Of a DNA stretch of 38,759 nucleotides, positions 37,106 to 38,759 are shown piece by piece. Under the pieces are notes generated by a model. That model did no database searches. It was not told the origin of the DNA and worked only from the letters and a program-made list of their open reading frames with translations. Source of the DNA: Oscillospiraceae bacterium (GTDB lineage: Bacteria; Bacillota; Clostridia; Oscillospirales; Oscillospiraceae); NCBI GenBank assembly GCA_022800755.1, contig JAAWQX010000019.1, forward strand, positions 1-38,759, in the 5' to 3' direction. Position 1 is the stretch's first letter, and each line of letters opens with the position of its first letter. The position numbers and the translations under genes are program-made.

Positions 37106-37876
37106 ATGCTGAAAATCGACTTGAACTGCGATTTGGGGGAGAGTTTTGGGGCCTATTCCATCGGGATGGATGGGGAGGTTCTGCCGCTCATTTCTTCCGC
37201 CAATGTCGCCTGTGGGTTCCATGCGTCGGATCCGGTCGTCATGGCCCGGACTGTCGCGCTGGCGAAAAACGCCGGGGTGGCTGTGGGGGCGCATCCGGGG
37301 TATCCTGACTTGCAGGGTTTCGGGCGGCGGAATCTGAAGGTCTCGCCGGAGGAATTGACCGCCATGGTGCAGTATCAGATCGGCGCGCTGCGGGCGTTTT
37401 GTGATGCAAATGGGATCGTGATGCAGCATGTGAAGCCCCATGGGGCCATGTATAATATGGCCGGGAAGGACGCGGCGCTGGCGGAGGCCATTTGCAAAGG
37501 CGTCGCCGCGGTGGACCGCGGGCTCATTCTCCTGGGGCTGTCCGGGAGTATGCTGCTGCGGGCCGCGGAGGACTGCGGGCTGCGGTGGGCCAGCGAGGTG
37601 TTCGCCGACCGGGGGTATCAGGCGGATGGCAGTCTCGTCCCCAGGGGGATGCCCGGGGACATCATCCACGACGAGGACGCGGCTGTTGCCCGGGTAGTGC
37701 GCATGGTCACCGAGGGGCGCGTCACCGCCGTGACCGGGGAGGATGTGTCTATCCGGGCCGATTCCGTGTGCGTCCATGGGGACAACCCCAGGGCGCTGGC
37801 TTTTGCGCAGAAAATCCGGGACGGGCTGGACGCCGCCGGGGTGGCTATCGCGCCGCTGAGAGACTTGATTCGATAA
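37106..37876 (+). CDS. pxpA: 5-oxoprolinase subunit PxpA (LamB/YcsF family)
   Basis: 256 residues with the LamB/YcsF pattern: KIDLNCDLGESFGAYSIGMD, LISSANVACGFHASDPVVM, VAVGAHPGYPDLQGFGRRNL, QHVKPHGAMYNM, EVFADRGYQADGSLVPRG, and CVHGDNPRALAFAQKIR. It is the third subunit of the ATP-dependent 5-oxoprolinase. ATG 37106 follows AAAGGGG; longer in-frame readings overlap the DUF1445 gene. The gene is strongly G-rich on the coding strand compared with most plus-strand genes to its left. Confidence 0.96.
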   Translation: MLKIDLNCDLGESFGAYSIGMDGEVLPLISSANVACGFHASDPVVMARTVALAKNAGVAVGAHPGYPDLQGFGRRNLKVSPEELTAMVQYQIGALRAFCDANGIVMQHVKPHGAMYNMAGKDAALAEAICKGVAAVDRGLILLGLSGSMLLRAAEDCGLRWASEVFADRGYQADGSLVPRGMPGDIIHDEDAAVARVVRMVTEGRVTAVTGEDVSIRADSVCVHGDNPRALAFAQKIRDGLDAAGVAIAPLRDLIR

Positions 37877-37890
37877 ACTGGGAGATTATG

Positions 37891-38730
37891 ATGGGTGCTG
37901 TTGAGGATATTATCCTGCGCCATGGGCAGCGGGGTATGGATGTGCTGCGGGAGTACTGCCCGCCGGAGTTTTGCCGGGAGGCCGCGGAGTGTATCTTTCG
38001 GGCCAGGCGGGGCAATGTGCTGCTGCTGACCGGGTTTTATATCGCCGGCTGCGGCGTCGGGGAGACCGACGGGCCGCCGGGTACGCTGTTTTTGGCGAAG
38101 GCGTTGGCGGCGCTGGGGTTCGCGCCGGTCATTGTCACCGACGGGCATTGCCGGGCGTTTTTTGACGGCGAGGGGGTTCCTGTGGTGTGTCCCGGGGTGG
38201 ACGACGGGGAGGATTCCTACGCAGCGCTGCTGGATGACTATGACCCGGCGCTGCTCATTTCTATTGAGCGGTGCGGGGAGAATGTCCGGGGGGATTACGC
38301 CAATATGCGGGGCGTGTCTATCGCGGACCACACCGCGAAAGCGGACTTGCTGTTTCCGTTAGCGGCCAAGCGGGGTATCCCTACCATCGGCGTGGGCGAC
38401 GGCGGGAATGAGATCGGCATGGGCAATCTGGCGGAGATCATTTCCGAGAAGCTGAGTTTGGTGCCGTGTAAGGTCCCGGCGGACCATCTTGTCATCGCTA
38501 CGGTGTCGAACTGGGGCGCTTACGGGCTGTGCGCGTATTTGGAGCGGTTGTCCGGGCTGGCGCTGCTGCCCGGGTTTGACGCGGTGATGGAATATCTCAA
38601 CCGCATTGTGGCGCTGGGGTGCGTGGACGGCGTGACGAAAACCGCTGCGGCGACTGTGGACGGGTATTCCCCGGAGGTCAAGCGGGAGGTACTTGACGCG
38701 CTGCGAGACGCGGTGGACGCGGATATTTGA
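37891..38730 (+). CDS. DUF4392 protein (C-terminal part of D-glutamate cyclase)
   Basis: 279 residues of the DUF4392 family, equal to the C-terminal half of vertebrate DGLUCY: VLLLTGFYIAGCGVGETDGP, PGTLFLAKALAALGFAPVIV, LISIERCGENVRGDYANMRG, IPTIGVGDGGNEIGMGNLAE, and VIATVSNWGAYGLCAYLE. It is expected to act on D-glutamate or its cyclic form together with the DUF1445 protein. Two ATGs (37888, 37891) follow GGGAG; the second has the better spacing. It is the last gene of the pxpB-pxpC-DUF1445-pxpA-DUF4392 run. Confidence 0.93.
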   Translation: MGAVEDIILRHGQRGMDVLREYCPPEFCREAAECIFRARRGNVLLLTGFYIAGCGVGETDGPPGTLFLAKALAALGFAPVIVTDGHCRAFFDGEGVPVVCPGVDDGEDSYAALLDDYDPALLISIERCGENVRGDYANMRGVSIADHTAKADLLFPLAAKRGIPTIGVGDGGNEIGMGNLAEIISEKLSLVPCKVPADHLVIATVSNWGAYGLCAYLERLSGLALLPGFDAVMEYLNRIVALGCVDGVTKTAAATVDGYSPEVKREVLDALRDAVDADI

Positions 38731-38740
38731 TAAAAAAACG

Positions 38741-38759
38741 CTCCCCGATCGATCGGGGA
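38741..38759 (+). terminator. Probable terminator at the right edge (incomplete)
   Basis: TCCCCGATCGATCGGGGA at 38742-38759 is a palindrome just after the last gene; the window ends before any T run can be seen. A run of A precedes it. Confidence 0.6.

Overview
This window looks like chromosomal DNA of a G+C-rich anaerobic Clostridia member, most like an Oscillospiraceae-type gut Firmicute. The basis is strong AGGAGG ribosome sites, frequent TTG/GTG starts, TTGACA/TATAAT promoters, a T-box on pheST, a TPP riboswitch on thiT, IreB, CarD, a NiaR-type NAD repressor, DUF6809 and DUF4180 proteins, and the nnrD / lipoprotein / alr / mazF order. There are no rRNA genes, insertion sequences, phage genes or CRISPR arrays. 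The only RNA gene is one tRNA-Gln.

Layout. 0-5.5 kb: a SnoaL-like protein, a SulP anion transporter, a DUF1461 membrane protein, a TPP riboswitch with a thiT gene broken by one missing G, and a MATE exporter. 5.5-11.7 kb (minus strand): pyrimidine-nucleoside phosphorylase, two small secreted or unknown proteins, then an operon nnrD - lipoprotein - alr - mazF with no antitoxin gene, and a PNPOx-like flavoprotein. 11.9-17.2 kb: a phenylalanine T-box followed by a polysaccharide deacetylase lipoprotein, pheS, pheT and a small membrane protein. 17.3-21.5 kb: a membrane-bound XRE regulator, ireB, tRNA-Gln, a zinc-ribbon membrane protein with three OB-like repeats, and a Thr/Pro-rich lipoprotein. 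21.5-25 kb: an AlgI-like O-acyltransferase with its AlgJ/DHHW-like partner, a DUF4180 protein and an ECF S component. 25-28.2 kb (minus strand): an ECF sigma/anti-sigma pair and split transketolase. 28.3-32.4 kb: pncB-niaR, a small XRE regulator divergent from a DUF6809 gene, another XRE membrane protein and CarD. 32.7-38.7 kb: an Lrp regulator, a D-amino-acid aminotransferase (dat), then pxpB-pxpC-DUF1445-pxpA-DUF4392.

How the genes work together. The right end reads as a D-glutamate / 5-oxoproline salvage block. An aminotransferase can interconvert D-glutamate and other D-amino acids. DUF1445 and DUF4392 are the two halves of the mammalian D-glutamate cyclase. PxpABC opens 5-oxoproline to glutamate. 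The alr gene also links the window to D-amino acid and cell-wall metabolism. pncB-niaR is a self-contained NAD-salvage unit with a plausible NiaR operator.

The least explained structure is a dispersed, modular, multi-hairpin intergenic repeat. One full copy lies between mazF and a secreted-protein gene, one between dat and pxpB, and a likely partial copy sits at the left edge. It keeps conserved sequence blocks while its stems differ in sequence but stay paired. Other points of interest are twin 19-bp operators between the small XRE gene and the DUF6809 gene, a MazF gene whose ribosome site lies in a nested inverted repeat where an antitoxin gene is expected, a terminator/uORF leader in front of dat, an out-of-frame triple repeat inside pxpC, and a switch from C-rich to G-rich plus strand near 36.3 kb.
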